From contig NZ_RJVF01000008.1 of NCBI RefSeq assembly GCF_003752175.1, positions 620,001 to 684,000 of the forward strand: 64,000 nt of DNA, given 5' to 3'. Shown here piece after piece: positions 1 to 10,947 of this stretch. The translations under genes were made by a program, and so were the position numbers. The notes under the pieces are model-generated. The model worked only from the letters and a program-made list of their open reading frames with translations. It was not told where the DNA came from and made no database searches. Within the stretch, counting starts at the first letter, position 1; each line of letters begins with the position of its first letter. Origin of the DNA: Comamonas sp. BIGb0124 (GTDB lineage Bacteria > Pseudomonadota > Gammaproteobacteria > Burkholderiales > Burkholderiaceae_C).

Positions 1-468
1 CTTCGGCGCGCCCAGGGCACCCCGCCCGGCGATCGTCTCGCGGCCTCGGGCTTGGTGTTTGCGATTCCGGCCATGGCTGCCCTGGCCCTGTGGATGTGCT
101 ACGCCTATGCGTCGAGTCCGAACGGGCATCGGCATCTGCAGCTTTTTCACACGCCGCAGGGATGGTCCAGCGTGGGCTGGATGCTGTGTGCTGCCGTCGG
201 GTTGGCCCTGGCCATTCGTTGGCGAGAACAGCGCGATCGGCAACTCCGGGCCTGCCTGCTCTTCACGCTGGGCTGGGCGGGCCTGGTCGCCTGCAATGCC
301 GTGCAGGGCATGGCCGATGGCGACACCCTGAAGCAGGAAATCGCCTTCAACGCCGTCGCCTTCGTTCTGCCGACCGGCGCTTTGTGGCTGTGGAAATGGC
401 AGTGGAGGCGCAGAAAAACGTGGCGCAGACGCATCGAATCGCCCCATTGCCCGGAAGATCCCGTATAG
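1..468 (+). CDS. membrane protein, C-terminal part
   Basis: The reading frame is open from the first base of the window, so the true start lies upstream; the first in-window start (TTG at 52) is probably internal. The visible product has three hydrophobic stretches: VFAIPAMAALALWMCYAYA, WMLCAAVGLALAI, and a pair around LLFTLGWAGLVACNAV and FNAVAFVLPTGALWLW. It ends in a very basic tail (KWQWRRRKTWRRRIESP). The pattern fits a small inner-membrane protein with a cytoplasmic positive C terminus. I do not recognise the family. It ends 34 bases before a co-directional LysR gene, which could be co-transcribed. Confidence 0.5.
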   Translation, partial: LRRAQGTPPGDRLAASGLVFAIPAMAALALWMCYAYASSPNGHRHLQLFHTPQGWSSVGWMLCAAVGLALAIRWREQRDRQLRACLLFTLGWAGLVACNAVQGMADGDTLKQEIAFNAVAFVLPTGALWLWKWQWRRRKTWRRRIESPHCPEDPV

Positions 469-502
469 GACAAATACCGCCGAACGCGTTAAAACGTCTG
501 GC

Positions 503-1411
503 ATGGACAAACTCGATCGCTATCGCGCCTTCGTCAAGGTGGCAGAGATGGGGAGTTTCGTGAAGGCATCCCTGGCCCTCGGGATGCCGCGCGCCAGCGT
601 ATCGGCGGCCATCGCCCAGCTCGAGACCGATACGGGCACGCGGTTGTTGCATCGCACGACGCGCCAAGTCCAGCTCACGCCCGACGGACAGCGATTGCTC
701 CAGCGCGTCGTCGGCCTGCTCGACGAAGCGCGCCAGATCGACCGGCTGTTCAAGGACGGCGACGAGCAGGTCCGCGGAACGCTCAAAGTCAACCTGCCCA
801 GCCGTATCGCACGCCGCATGCTGGCCCCGGCCCTGCCGGCCTTTCTGCGCAGCTATCCTCACATGCGCCTTCAGGTCGGCTCCACCGACCGGCCCATCGA
901 CCTGGTCCAGGAAGGCGTCGACTGCGCCGTGCGCATCGGCATGCTCAGCGACAGCAGCCTGGTGGTCCGCCCACTGGGCCGCATCGCGCTGATCAACTGC
1001 GCCGGCCCGGCCTATCTGCAGCAACGCGCGGTTCCGCGCCATCCGGACGAGCTGCGTACCCACGGTCACGTGGCCGTGGGTTATGTGGCTTCGGCATCGG
1101 GCCGGGAGGCTCCCTGGGAGTACCTGGAAAACGGCCAGCGCTCGGAATTCGTCCTGCCCAGCCTGGTGGCCGTCGACAACGCGGAGTCGTACATTGCAGC
1201 ATGCCAGGCCGGAGTCGGCCTCATCCAGATCCCCCGCTTCGACGTCCAGCATCTGCTCGACCGCGGCCTGCTGGTGGAAATCCTGCCCGATCACCGCCCG
1301 CAGTCGCTCGATGTCTCGATGGTCTACCCCCACCGCCGCCAGCGTTCCCGGCGGCTGCAGGCCTTCATCGACTGGTTCGAAGACCTCATCGAACCGCACC
1401 TCGAAACCTGA
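503..1411 (+). CDS. LysR-family transcriptional regulator
   Basis: The 302-residue product has the family's usual length. The N-terminal winged helix-turn-helix spans about residues 1-60 (MDKLDRYRAFVKVAEMGSF, then ASVSAAIAQLETDTGTRLLHRTTR). A periplasmic-binding-like effector domain follows from about 90 to 300. The TRLLHRTTRQVQLT segment is typical of the large CrgA-like subgroup. The start at ATG 503 fits the conserved MDKLDRY opening. It is neither divergent from nor clearly linked to a metabolic gene, so target and effector cannot be inferred. It faces clpA tail to tail, with a terminator between them. Confidence 0.9.
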   Translation: MDKLDRYRAFVKVAEMGSFVKASLALGMPRASVSAAIAQLETDTGTRLLHRTTRQVQLTPDGQRLLQRVVGLLDEARQIDRLFKDGDEQVRGTLKVNLPSRIARRMLAPALPAFLRSYPHMRLQVGSTDRPIDLVQEGVDCAVRIGMLSDSSLVVRPLGRIALINCAGPAYLQQRAVPRHPDELRTHGHVAVGYVASASGREAPWEYLENGQRSEFVLPSLVAVDNAESYIAACQAGVGLIQIPRFDVQHLLDRGLLVEILPDHRPQSLDVSMVYPHRRQRSRRLQAFIDWFEDLIEPHLET

Positions 1412-1430
1412 CCCTCCGGCCCCATCGCCG

Positions 1431-1484
1431 GCCCGACAAAAAGAAACCGCCCCTGGACGGCGCATCTCCATCCAGGGGCGGTTT
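1431..1484 (-). terminator. intrinsic terminator of clpA
   Basis: A perfect 14-bp inverted repeat has arms at 1444-1457 and 1471-1484 around a 13-nt loop. Read on the minus strand, the stem is followed by a T-rich run (TTTCTTTTTG). This places it as the terminator of clpA, 47 bases after its stop codon. The plus strand has no T-tract here. Confidence 0.85.
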
Positions 1485-1530
1485 GCAGGCCACAGCCCCG
1501 GGGCAACCTTGCGGCCCCCCGTGCGGCCGT

Positions 1531-3870
<2,340 letters not shown>

Positions 3871-3919
3871 GTTGGTTCCTTTGCCTTGACGTCCAAAAAA
3901 TACCCTACCTCGAAAGACC

Positions 3920-4285
3920 TCACGACCCGGTGGGTTCGCTCACGCACTGGAGCGGATGCCCGGCCTTGGCCGCTGCCTCCATGACCTGATCCACCTTGGT
4001 GGCGGCCACATCTTTTGAATACACGCCGCAGACCGCTTTTCCATCCAGGTGGATTTTGAGCATGATCTGCGTGGCCGCTTCGCGGTCCTTGTTAAAAAAC
4101 TCCTGGATGACCTGCACCACGAATTCCATCGGGGTGTAGTCGTCGTTGAGCATGACGACCTGGTACATGCGCGGAGGCTCGATTTTTTGCGTCAGCCGCT
4201 CCAGGACCGCATCGCCACCCTGATCGGGGGCTGCGGGTTTGGGCCCTGTGACGAGCGGCTTGGACAACTGGATATTGGTGGCCAT
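3920..4285 (-). CDS. clpS: ATP-dependent Clp protease adaptor ClpS
   Basis: ClpS binds the ClpA N-domain and delivers N-degron proteins. The 121-residue product starts at [10 protein letters not shown] (ATG at 4285). An upstream in-frame extension is possible but lacks conservation. The core carries the family signature [20 protein letters not shown], with the [10 protein letters not shown] residues that form the N-degron pocket. The segment ending at [15 protein letters not shown] completes the fold. The N-terminal tail of about 45 residues is longer than in E. coli and proline-rich. The order csp-clpS-clpA with csp divergent is the same as in E. coli, which supports the assignment. Confidence 0.96.
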   Translation of the reverse strand: MATNIQLSKPLVTGPKPAAPDQGGDAVLERLTQKIEPPRMYQVVMLNDDYTPMEFVVQVIQEFFNKDREAATQIMLKIHLDGKAVCGVYSKDVAATKVDQVMEAAAKAGHPLQCVSEPTGS

Positions 4286-4626
4286 GATGGATTCTATCGA
4301 GCAATTTCCGGGCCGAGGCCCAGAAGAAGCCTCCTCGGATGGTGTTCCGGCACCAGGATACTGCCGGTCCACCGATCTGAAATGGTCACGACCGCTCAAC
4401 ATTCAAGAGCCCGCATCGTCGGGATGCGCTGTTCATGCCGCTGGGCCGCAGGACAAAACGCCGAATCGAGCGCCCTGCGCGTCGCCGGGCCCGGCGCGAG
4501 TTGACACTGTTCTGCGAATCCCGCAGACTGAAAGCGGATATGTCGCCTCTGCGCGTCCTACCGGACATCCGCGGAACAAGCGGCTGTCCTGTCCATGACA
4601 GTCAACGAAGTACAGGAGTGCAGCCC
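4286..4626. other. divergent clpS / cold-shock intergenic region
   Basis: This 341-base gap between divergent clpS and the cold-shock gene must hold both promoters. The plus-strand promoter is annotated separately. From the predicted start site near 4536, the cold-shock mRNA would have an untranslated leader of about 90 nt, a usual place for thermo-responsive structure in csp genes. I see no reading frame with coding character here. Confidence 0.5.
4501..4529 (+). promoter_or_regulatory. sigma-70 type promoter of the cold-shock gene
   Basis: A perfect -35 hexamer TTGACA (4501-4506) is followed after 17 bases by CAGACT (4524-4529), a weak -10. Transcription would begin near 4536, about 90 nt ahead of the cold-shock start codon. 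Confidence 0.5.
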
Positions 4627-4893
4627 ATGGCAACCGGCACGGTGAAGTGGTTCAATGACGCTAAGGGTTTCGGCTTTATCGAGCCAGACGAAAGTGGCGG
4701 CGACGTGTTTGCCCACTTTTCAGCGATCTCCATGGAGGGGTTCAAGACCCTCAAGGAAGGCGGTCGCGTGGAATTCGATCTGGTCGAAGGCCCCAAGGGC
4801 CGACTCGCCCAGAACATACGCTCCAGCGATCAGCCTGCACCGGCCAAGGATGAGCCGGCCGCCTCCGAACCGCCGGCCGACCCGTCGGCCTGA
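4627..4893 (+). CDS. cold-shock domain protein
   Basis: This is a single-stranded nucleic-acid-binding OB-fold protein. The cold-shock domain fills residues 1-67, with RNP1-like KGFGFIEPD and RNP2-like DVFAHFSAI motifs. It is followed by an unusual 20-residue proline/alanine/acidic tail ([19 protein letters not shown]). At 88 residues it is longer than the 67-74 of typical Csp proteins. The start at ATG 4627 is set by AGGAG eight bases upstream and by the conserved [10 protein letters not shown] opening. It sits opposite clpS, as cspD does in E. coli. CspD-like function is inferred from position only. Confidence 0.95.
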   Translation: MATGTVKWFNDAKGFGFIEPDESGGDVFAHFSAISMEGFKTLKEGGRVEFDLVEGPKGRLAQNIRSSDQPAPAKDEPAASEPPADPSA

Positions 4894-5199
4894 CCGATCC
4901 CCTCCCGCCGGCCGGCGCACGCACCCCGGTTTCAACGGCATCGCAGCGGCACTGCTTCTCGCGCCCCGGCACGCGTCTCCCCTGAAAAGGCGCACAATGC
5001 GCACCGGACACGTCCCGCAGCGCCTGCGGCCTCCCGGCCCGCCGACTGAATCAGACCTCCCAGCGAGGTCTTTTTTGCGTCGCCGGCCCGGTGTGGCCGC
5101 CGACCCGGCCGTTGGGTCGTTCCCTGCGCAAACCAGGCTGCCCGGGTGCCCGACGGGCTGCCGCATCACGACCTTTTCCCCTGCCTTCGAGCCTGAGCC
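4894..5199. other. intergenic region with terminator
   Basis: These 306 bases separate the cold-shock gene from the antiporter gene. They hold the intrinsic terminator at 5053-5076 and nothing else I can support. The antiporter promoter must lie downstream of that terminator, in the last 120 bases, but no clear hexamers stand out. Confidence 0.4.
5053..5076 (+). terminator. intrinsic terminator after the cold-shock gene
   Basis: A 7-bp stem (AGACCTC with GAGGTCT) encloses a 5-nt loop and runs into TTTTTT. It is plus-oriented and 160 bases after the cold-shock stop codon, which implies a long 3' untranslated region. Confidence 0.8.
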
Positions 5200-7383
5200 A
5201 TGACTTCGCTGATCGAACTGCTGGTGCTGATGGGCTGCCTGCTCGCCATCGTCGCCTGGATCCAGGTGCTGGCCAGCCGCACCGGCATGCCCGAGGCGAC
5301 CTTGCTGTCGCTGGTCGGCATTGCGCTCGGTGCGAGCTACGTGGCACTCGATTCGGTCGCCCCGGATTTCGCCCATTACTTCGTCGCCCCGCTGGTCGAC
5401 CCCAGTTGGCCCGCCGAAGCCTACATCTGGGTCTTCCTGCCGCCCTTGCTGTTCCAGGTTGCCTTGACCGTCGACATCCGTGCCATGCTGCAGGATGCCG
5501 CCCCCATCCTGCTGCTGGCCGTGGTCGCCGTGTTCGTTGCCACCGGTTTCATCGGCCTCACGCTGTCGTGGTTCAGCGGACGCGGCATCCTGATCTGCCT
5601 GCTCATCGGCGCGGTCGTGGCAACCACCGACCCATCTGCCGTGGTGGGCATGTTCCGCGAGGTCGGTGCACCCGGCCGCCTCATCCGCCTGGTGGAAGGC
5701 GAAAGTCTGCTCAACGATGCCGCGGCCATTGCGCTGGTCGGCGTGCTGACCGCCATGCTGACCGGCGCGCACACCGCCGAAGCCAGTTGGAGCGGCGGCC
5801 TGCGCAGCCTGGCCTACGCCTTCGGCGGCGGGGTGCTGCTGGGTGTGGCGATCGGCCGGTTGGTCGCCTTCCTGCTCACGCTCATGGACAACCACGCCAT
5901 GGCCGAAACGGCCCTCACCCTGGCCGTGCCCTACCCGCTGTTCATGCTGGGCAACCAGATCTTCGATGTGTCGGGCGTGGTCGCGGTGGTCTGCGCCGCC
6001 TTGGTGATCAACGGCCTGGGCACCACCCGACTGGCACGCGAGAACTGGCGCCACCTGGAACGAGTGTGGGCTCAGGTCGCCATGGTGGCCGGCGCCATCG
6101 TCTTCCTGCTGGCCGCCGTGCGCGTGCCCCGCATGCTGCATGGTGCGGATCTCGGCGACGGCCTGTTCATCCTGGCCGCGGTCGCGGCCGCCCTGGCTGC
6201 GCGACTGGCCGTGCTGTTCCTGATGCTGCCCATGCTCAGCCGGCTGCAGTTGGCCGAGCCGATTTCGGCCGACTACCGGCTGGCCATCGGCTGGGGCGGC
6301 CTGCGCGGTGCCGTGACCCTGGTGCTGGCGATGGGCATCGCCGAAAACCCCAGCCTGCCCCTGGAGACACGCCACTTCATCGCCATCGTGGCGACCGGTT
6401 TCGTGCTTTTCAGCCTGCTGGTCAACGGATCGACCCTGAGATGGGTCGTGCGTGCGCTCGACCTCGACAAGCTGACGCCGCAGGAGCAGACGCTGCAGCA
6501 ACAGGCCATCGAGCTGTCCACGCAGGAAGTCGAGCAGACCCTGCGCGCCATGGCCACCACCTTCCGGATCCCGGCGGCCGTGACGGACGAGGTCAGCGCC
6601 GCCTACCGGCTGGAGATGGCCCTGGGCACGGCGACGCTGGACATCGACACCGCACTCCCCGAGCGCGAGCGTTTTCTGGTCGGCCTGCTGGCCCTGTCGA
6701 TGCGCGAGGAAGAGCTGATCCCCGACTACGGCAGCGGCATCGTCAGCGTGCGCAATCTCGACCTCATGAAGCACAACGCCGGACTCATGATCGATGCGTC
6801 GCGACGGGAAGGCCGCATCGGCTACAACCGGGCCGCCAAACGCATCCTGCGTCCAGGACCTCGTTATGCGGTCGGCCTGTGGCTGCATCGCCATCTGCAC
6901 TGGAGCCGCCCGCTGGCATCCGCCCTGGCCGATCGCTACGAGCTGCTGATCTGCCGCCGCGCGGTGCTCGAGCGGCTGCGCAGCTACAACTTCGCGCGCC
7001 TCGAGCCTTTGCTGGGCGAACGCATCGCCGAAATCCTCGACGGCGTGCTGGTCTCGCGCATCGAGTACCTCGACGAGGCGCTGGCAGCGGACCGGCTGCA
7101 GTTCGGCCCGTTCACGCAAGCCATGGAGCGCCGTCTGCTCATGCTCTTCGCGCTTCGCAAGGGCCGCAAGTCCCTCGAAGCCATGGTCGCGGAACAGGTC
7201 ATTTCCAAGGAAGTGTTCAACTGGATCGACCAGGAACTGAGCCTGGCTTGGCGTCGTGCCCTCAAGCGCCCGGTGTTGCGCGAACCGGGCAAGGCCCCCG
7301 CACCGAACGCGGCCTCGACGGCGACCGCCCCCACGAGCGCGCCCATGTCTGCGTCCGCCGAATCCGCCGAATCCAGGAAATAG
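5200..7383 (+). CDS. CPA1-family sodium/proton antiporter
   Basis: An inner-membrane monovalent cation/proton exchanger of 727 residues. The first 420 or so residues hold about 12 hydrophobic segments. They include the CPA1 hallmarks FLPPLLFQVALTVD (inhibitor-binding-like helix), AVVATTDPSAVVGMF (the unwound helix with paired acidic/T-D-P residues), EGESLLNDAAAIAL (ND ion-binding pair) and GWGGLRGAVTLVLAM. The remaining 300 residues are a cytoplasmic regulatory tail without a Trk-type domain that I can recognise. Roles in pH and sodium homeostasis follow from the family. The gene stands alone, with a 3' end close to the L36 paralogue gene. Confidence 0.93.
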   Translation: MTSLIELLVLMGCLLAIVAWIQVLASRTGMPEATLLSLVGIALGASYVALDSVAPDFAHYFVAPLVDPSWPAEAYIWVFLPPLLFQVALTVDIRAMLQDAAPILLLAVVAVFVATGFIGLTLSWFSGRGILICLLIGAVVATTDPSAVVGMFREVGAPGRLIRLVEGESLLNDAAAIALVGVLTAMLTGAHTAEASWSGGLRSLAYAFGGGVLLGVAIGRLVAFLLTLMDNHAMAETALTLAVPYPLFMLGNQIFDVSGVVAVVCAALVINGLGTTRLARENWRHLERVWAQVAMVAGAIVFLLAAVRVPRMLHGADLGDGLFILAAVAAALAARLAVLFLMLPMLSRLQLAEPISADYRLAIGWGGLRGAVTLVLAMGIAENPSLPLETRHFIAIVATGFVLFSLLVNGSTLRWVVRALDLDKLTPQEQTLQQQAIELSTQEVEQTLRAMATTFRIPAAVTDEVSAAYRLEMALGTATLDIDTALPERERFLVGLLALSMREEELIPDYGSGIVSVRNLDLMKHNAGLMIDASRREGRIGYNRAAKRILRPGPRYAVGLWLHRHLHWSRPLASALADRYELLICRRAVLERLRSYNFARLEPLLGERIAEILDGVLVSRIEYLDEALAADRLQFGPFTQAMERRLLMLFALRKGRKSLEAMVAEQVISKEVFNWIDQELSLAWRRALKRPVLREPGKAPAPNAASTATAPTSAPMSASAESAESRK

Positions 7384-7421
7384 CCCTGCCGCCGACCCGG
7401 CAAAACATCACCGGTGAATTG

Positions 7422-7434
7422 TTATTGATAATAA
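7422..7434. promoter_or_regulatory. possible Zur/Fur-type metal-responsive operator
   Basis: An inverted repeat TTATT-GAT-AATAA lies in an AT-rich island 32 bases ahead of the L36 paralogue. In its wider context TGTTAT-TG-ATAATA resembles the two halves of a Zur box, with the spacing one base shorter than in E. coli. A Fur box is also conceivable because GATAAT is present. Zinc control is expected for this gene family; the site itself is inference. Confidence 0.4.
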
Positions 7435-7465
7435 AATATCGTTTTCATTGATTGGTGTCCGTCCC

Positions 7466-7618
7466 ATGCAAGTCCTCTCCTCCCTCAAAGAAGCCAAGAA
7501 ACGCCACCGCGACTGCCAGATCGTGCACCGCCGCGGCCGCGTGTATGTGATCTGCAAATCCAATCCGCGCTTCAAGGCTCGCCAGGGCAGCGCACGCAAT
7601 CCCAACAAACACACCTGA
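7466..7618 (+). CDS. ykgO: 50S ribosomal protein L36, zinc-independent (type B) paralogue
   Basis: This 50-residue basic protein reads [14 protein letters not shown], then [20 protein letters not shown]. It closely matches the YkgO form of L36, which replaces zinc-ribbon L36 when zinc is scarce. Only two cysteines (17 and 30) remain; the first cysteine and the histidine of the zinc ribbon are absent, as expected for this paralogue. The C terminus ([10 protein letters not shown]) is a few residues longer and less basic than in E. coli. An AT-rich possible Zur box precedes it, in line with zinc-dependent repression. The gene is too short for many gene finders. Confidence 0.93.
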   Translation: MQVLSSLKEAKKRHRDCQIVHRRGRVYVICKSNPRFKARQGSARNPNKHT

Positions 7619-7777
7619 ATTCGGGCACTGACGCGGCCTGGCGATAAAAAAACACCGCCCAGGCGCCCCGGATGGAGCGGGCAGACCAAAGGAGCGTTTG
7701 TACCGGCGTACGATGCCGGTTCAACACACCGTGCCGCCGATTGCGCGCATGCATCCCTGTCCTTGCTCCGCCCCGTC

Positions 7778-9010
7778 ATGACCACTCCATCGCGCCGATC
7801 CCTGTTGCTGCTTCTTGCATTGGCGGGGCTGGCCGGCCAGACCGGCCTGGCAGCAGGCGCGTCGCCCGCCCCCGAGTCGACCTCGTTGCGCAACGAGGTC
7901 GACCGTGCCATTGCGCCGCTCATGCAACGCTTTGCCATTCCCGGCATGGCCGTGGCGGTCAGCGTGGGCGGGCAACGCCACTACTACACGTATGGCATCG
8001 CGTCGCGCGAAACCCGGCAGGCCGTCACACGCAACACGCTCTTCGAGATCGGCTCCATCAGCAAGACCTTCACGGCCACGCTGGCGACCTATGCAGAGGT
8101 CACCGGCAAACTGGCCTTGTCGCAAAGTCCGAGCGATTTTTTCCCTGAACTCAAGGGCAGCCATTTCGACGACGTGACGCTGCTCAACCTCGGCACCCAC
8201 ACCTCCGGTGGACTGCCTCTGCAGGCCCCCGACGGCATCGCGGACGAACAGGCCCTGCTGGCCTACTTCAACGACTGGCAACCCTTGCACAAGCCAGGCA
8301 CGCGCCGCGCCTACTCCAATCCCAGCATCGGCCTGCTCGGCATGGCCGCCGCCAAAAGCCTGGGCGGCGACTTCGAGGAACTCACCACCCGGCTGGTCAT
8401 GGCCCCGCTGGGCCTGACGCACACCTACTACCACGTGCCGGCCTCCGAGATGGCACGTTATGCCACCGGCTACACCTCGGCAGAAAGCCCGGCACGCGTG
8501 AATCCCGGCGTCATCGATGCCCAGGCCTACGGCGTCAAGTCGGATGCGGTGGACATGCTGCGCTGGGCAGAGGCCGTCATGCGCAGCGGCAAGTCGGCCA
8601 CGCCGCTGGGCCGCGCGCTGGCGCAGACCCGCACGGCACATTACCGCTTCGGCCCCATGACCCAGGATCTGATCTGGGAGCAGTACCCCGATCCGGTGAC
8701 CGACGAAGCGCTGGCCGAAGGCAACGGCAGCGACATGGTGCTCAAGCCGGTGCGGGCCGAAGCCATCTCCCCCCCGCTGGCTGCCAACGATCAGGTCCTG
8801 GTCAACAAGACCGGCTCGACCAACGGCTTTTCGGCCTATGTCGCCTTCGTGCCGGCGCGCGACATCGCGATCGTGATCCTGAGCAACAAAAACCATCCGA
8901 ACGTGCCGCGTGTGGCTGCGGCCCACCAGATCCTGAAGGCATTGGACAGCGCGTCCAACGGCAAACGCGCTTCGGCTTCCCGGCCGGAGACTGCATCGAC
9001 CAGGCCATGA
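7778..9010 (+). CDS. ampC: class C (AmpC-type) beta-lactamase
   Basis: A periplasmic serine hydrolase of 410 residues in the serine beta-lactamase/DD-peptidase fold. The signal peptide (RRSLLLLLALAGLAGQTGLAAG) runs to about residue 27. The three class C motifs are intact: SISK at 93-96 (nucleophile Ser93, base Lys96), YSN at 179-181 and KTG at 344-346. ATG 7778 is chosen because it puts the basic n-region directly before the hydrophobic core; an in-frame start at 7763 is possible. No ampR regulator is adjacent, so inducible AmpR control is not suggested here. A short alanine/serine/proline tail after residue 392 is not needed for the fold. Confidence 0.93.
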   Translation: MTTPSRRSLLLLLALAGLAGQTGLAAGASPAPESTSLRNEVDRAIAPLMQRFAIPGMAVAVSVGGQRHYYTYGIASRETRQAVTRNTLFEIGSISKTFTATLATYAEVTGKLALSQSPSDFFPELKGSHFDDVTLLNLGTHTSGGLPLQAPDGIADEQALLAYFNDWQPLHKPGTRRAYSNPSIGLLGMAAAKSLGGDFEELTTRLVMAPLGLTHTYYHVPASEMARYATGYTSAESPARVNPGVIDAQAYGVKSDAVDMLRWAEAVMRSGKSATPLGRALAQTRTAHYRFGPMTQDLIWEQYPDPVTDEALAEGNGSDMVLKPVRAEAISPPLAANDQVLVNKTGSTNGFSAYVAFVPARDIAIVILSNKNHPNVPRVAAAHQILKALDSASNGKRASASRPETASTRP

Positions 9011-9062
9011 TGCCGGCCCGTACCGCACGTGCGGTACGGGCGGTACGGAACCGCAGCCCAAC

Positions 9063-9091
9063 AAAAAAAGCCACCGCATGCGGTGGCTTTT
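9063..9091. terminator. bidirectional terminator between ampC and ilvC
   Basis: A perfect palindrome at 9066-9091 (13-bp arms with core GCCACCGCA/TGCGGTGGC) is flanked by an A-run on the left and ends in a T-run on the right. It can therefore terminate both convergent genes. A second inverted repeat of CCGTACCGCA lies just upstream. Confidence 0.85.
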
Positions 9092-9142
9092 CTGCAAGCG
9101 ATGGATCGCCGGACGCTTGAGGCGCCCAGCCCTGCACATCGA

Positions 9143-10279
<1,137 letters not shown>

Positions 10280-10322
10280 TCAACGCCAGATGCTATGCGG
10301 AGCGCTCAACCGAGACAGGGGA

Positions 10323-10814
10323 TCAGACGCGCAGGATGCGCTCGCCACGGCCGATGCCGCTGGAGCCGGTGCGAACCGTTTCCAGGATGGCACTGCGATC
10401 GATGGCTTGCAGGAACGCATCGTTCTTGCTCTGGTCGCCCGTGATCTCGATCGTGTAGCTCTTGTCGGTGACGTCGATGATGTGGCCGCGGAAAATGTCG
10501 ACCATGCGTTTCATTTCCTCGCGCTCCTTGCCGACGGCGCGAACCTTCACCAGCATGAGCTCACGCTCGGTGTAGGCGCCCTCGGTCAGATCCACCACCT
10601 TCACGACTTCGATCAGCCGGTTGAGATGTTTGGTGATCTGCTCGATGACCTCGTCGCTGCCCACCGTGACGATGGTCATGCGCGACAGGCTGGCGTCCTC
10701 GGTAGGGGCCACGGTCAGCGACTCGATGTTGTAGCCGCGGGCCGAAAAGAGACCGACCACACGCGACAGGGCGCCGGGTTCGTTCTCGAGCAAGACTGCA
10801 ATGATGTGTTTCAT
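10323..10814 (-). CDS. ilvH: acetolactate synthase, small regulatory subunit
   Basis: The regulatory subunit confers valine feedback inhibition on acetolactate synthase. It has 163 residues. The N-terminal ACT domain opens with MKHIIAVLLENEPGALSRVVGLF and includes the valine-site segment SARGYNIESLTVAPT. The conserved C-terminal half (ELMLVKVRA through EITGDQSKNDAFL) follows. The start at 10814 gives the standard MKHI opening. It lies 133 bases after ilvB and 163 before ilvC on the same strand. Confidence 0.97.
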   Translation of the reverse strand: MKHIIAVLLENEPGALSRVVGLFSARGYNIESLTVAPTEDASLSRMTIVTVGSDEVIEQITKHLNRLIEVVKVVDLTEGAYTERELMLVKVRAVGKEREEMKRMVDIFRGHIIDVTDKSYTIEITGDQSKNDAFLQAIDRSAILETVRTGSSGIGRGERILRV

Positions 10815-10947
10815 GCGGATTCCTCTTTTCGCCGCCCTCCCCCGTGCACGGTAATGCACAGGCTCGGCGGGCAATAGATTCGTCGTGAAAGGGAAGTGAA
10901 GAAAGCGGGGGCACGCGGACCTGCCCGGCCCGCCGCGCCCGATGGAC

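Noticed and set aside
4720-7119. Open frame of about 800 codons antisense to the cold-shock and antiporter genes
   Set aside because: Crosses two real genes and a terminator; translation is low-complexity and matches no fold.
7619-7777. ampR or an ampR-like operator upstream of ampC
   Set aside because: The upstream gene is the L36 paralogue on the same strand; no LysR gene or divergent T-N11-A site is evident.
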